In this document: positions 6,137 through 6,319 of the stretch, piece by piece
Numbering within the stretch: the stretch's first letter is position 1
How the letters are laid out: the number at the start of each line of letters is the position of its first letter
Origin: Propionibacteriaceae bacterium
Lineage (GTDB): Bacteria; Actinomycetota; Actinomycetes; Propionibacteriales; Propionibacteriaceae
Direction of reading: 5' to 3'
Assembly (NCBI GenBank): GCA_031287505.1
Contig: JAITSW010000021.1
Span: forward strand, 1-6,319
Length of the DNA: 6,319 bases
The notes under the pieces: model-generated
Database searches by the model: none
Told to the model about the DNA's origin: nothing
What the model saw: only the letters and a program-made list of their open reading frames with translations
Made by a program: the position numbers and the translations under genes

Positions 6137-6319
6137 GAATCTTCCGACACGGGAACTATCCGCCAAGTTGATCCGCTGATGCGGGGCTGCCCCTGAATCC
6201 ACCCGACGCGGGGAACTATCCGAATCGCATGCCCTTGCCCTTCGCCGCATCCGAATCCACCCGGCACGGGGAACTATCCGCCAACTCGGTCACCGCAGAC
6301 AAGCTCAACGCTCCGAATC
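6137..6319. repeat. Regularly spaced ~28-bp repeats after maf, CRISPR-like
   Basis: Three units plus the start of a fourth begin 3 bp after the maf stop: 6137-6162 (26 bp, degenerate), 6195-6222, 6253-6280 and 6315-6319 (cut by the edge). Units two and three match at 26 of 28 positions; all three end in GGGAACTATCCG and start GAATC. Starts are 58, 58 and 62 bp apart, leaving gaps of 32, 30 and 34 bp that mostly differ. The minus strand reads GTTCCCCGCG then TCGGGTGGATTC, with a small CCCG/CGGG stem, recalling type I-E CRISPR repeats. Against a clean array: imperfect copies, uneven period, no cas genes, and gaps 1 and 3 both starting CCAA. It could instead be an intergenic repeat family. No gene is seen in this 186-bp stretch. 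Confidence 0.75.

Noticed and set aside
6183..6193. GGGG-CTG-CCCC hairpin after maf as a terminator
   Set aside because: Only a 4-bp stem with no T-tract on either side, and it lies inside the repeat array.
5456..6267. Minus-strand reading frames (5456-6049 and 5896-6267) opposite maf
   Set aside because: The maf protein is complete with its family motifs on the plus strand; these are shadows without recognisable domains.

Overview
The window looks like a chromosomal core segment of a moderately high-G+C actinobacterium (Actinomycetota). The evidence is two different ClpP paralogues in tandem, ClpP2 (GQAASAAA) next to ClpP1 (GLAASMG), a ClpX with an LGF loop, a match to the actinobacterial ClgR box upstream of clpP1, and a GTG start without a Shine-Dalgarno sequence. 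I do not assign a genus. No transposase, integrase, phage, plasmid, tRNA or rRNA gene is visible.

Layout from left to right. The 3' part of valS (plus strand, cut by the left edge) converges on a minus-strand cluster transcribed birA, then clpP1, clpP2 and clpX. A GC-rich hairpin in the 73-bp gap between valS and clpX can end the clp transcript. ClpP1 and ClpP2 together form the actinobacterial Clp peptidase, and ClpX is the ATPase that unfolds substrates and feeds them into it. The three genes are tightly packed (11 and 19 bp gaps) and are probably one ClgR-activated operon. birA (biotin-protein ligase, without a DNA-binding domain) lies 76 bp upstream of clpP1 on the same strand. maf (nucleotide pyrophosphatase family) diverges from birA.

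The unexpected content is around maf. The 207-bp birA-maf gap is built of repeats. The birA ribosome-binding site, start codon and first ten codons (the last only in part) are duplicated exactly 72 bp upstream, creating a 22-codon leader ORF in the birA frame that ends in the birA Shine-Dalgarno. Next to it are two identical 32-bp repeats one 61-bp period apart. A short inverted repeat covers the probable maf ribosome-binding site. Immediately after maf a second set of repeats runs to the window edge: units of about 28 bp spaced 58, 58 and 62 bp apart, with different sequence between them. Read on the minus strand they resemble degenerate type I-E CRISPR repeats, but no cas gene is in view, so this remains a hypothesis.
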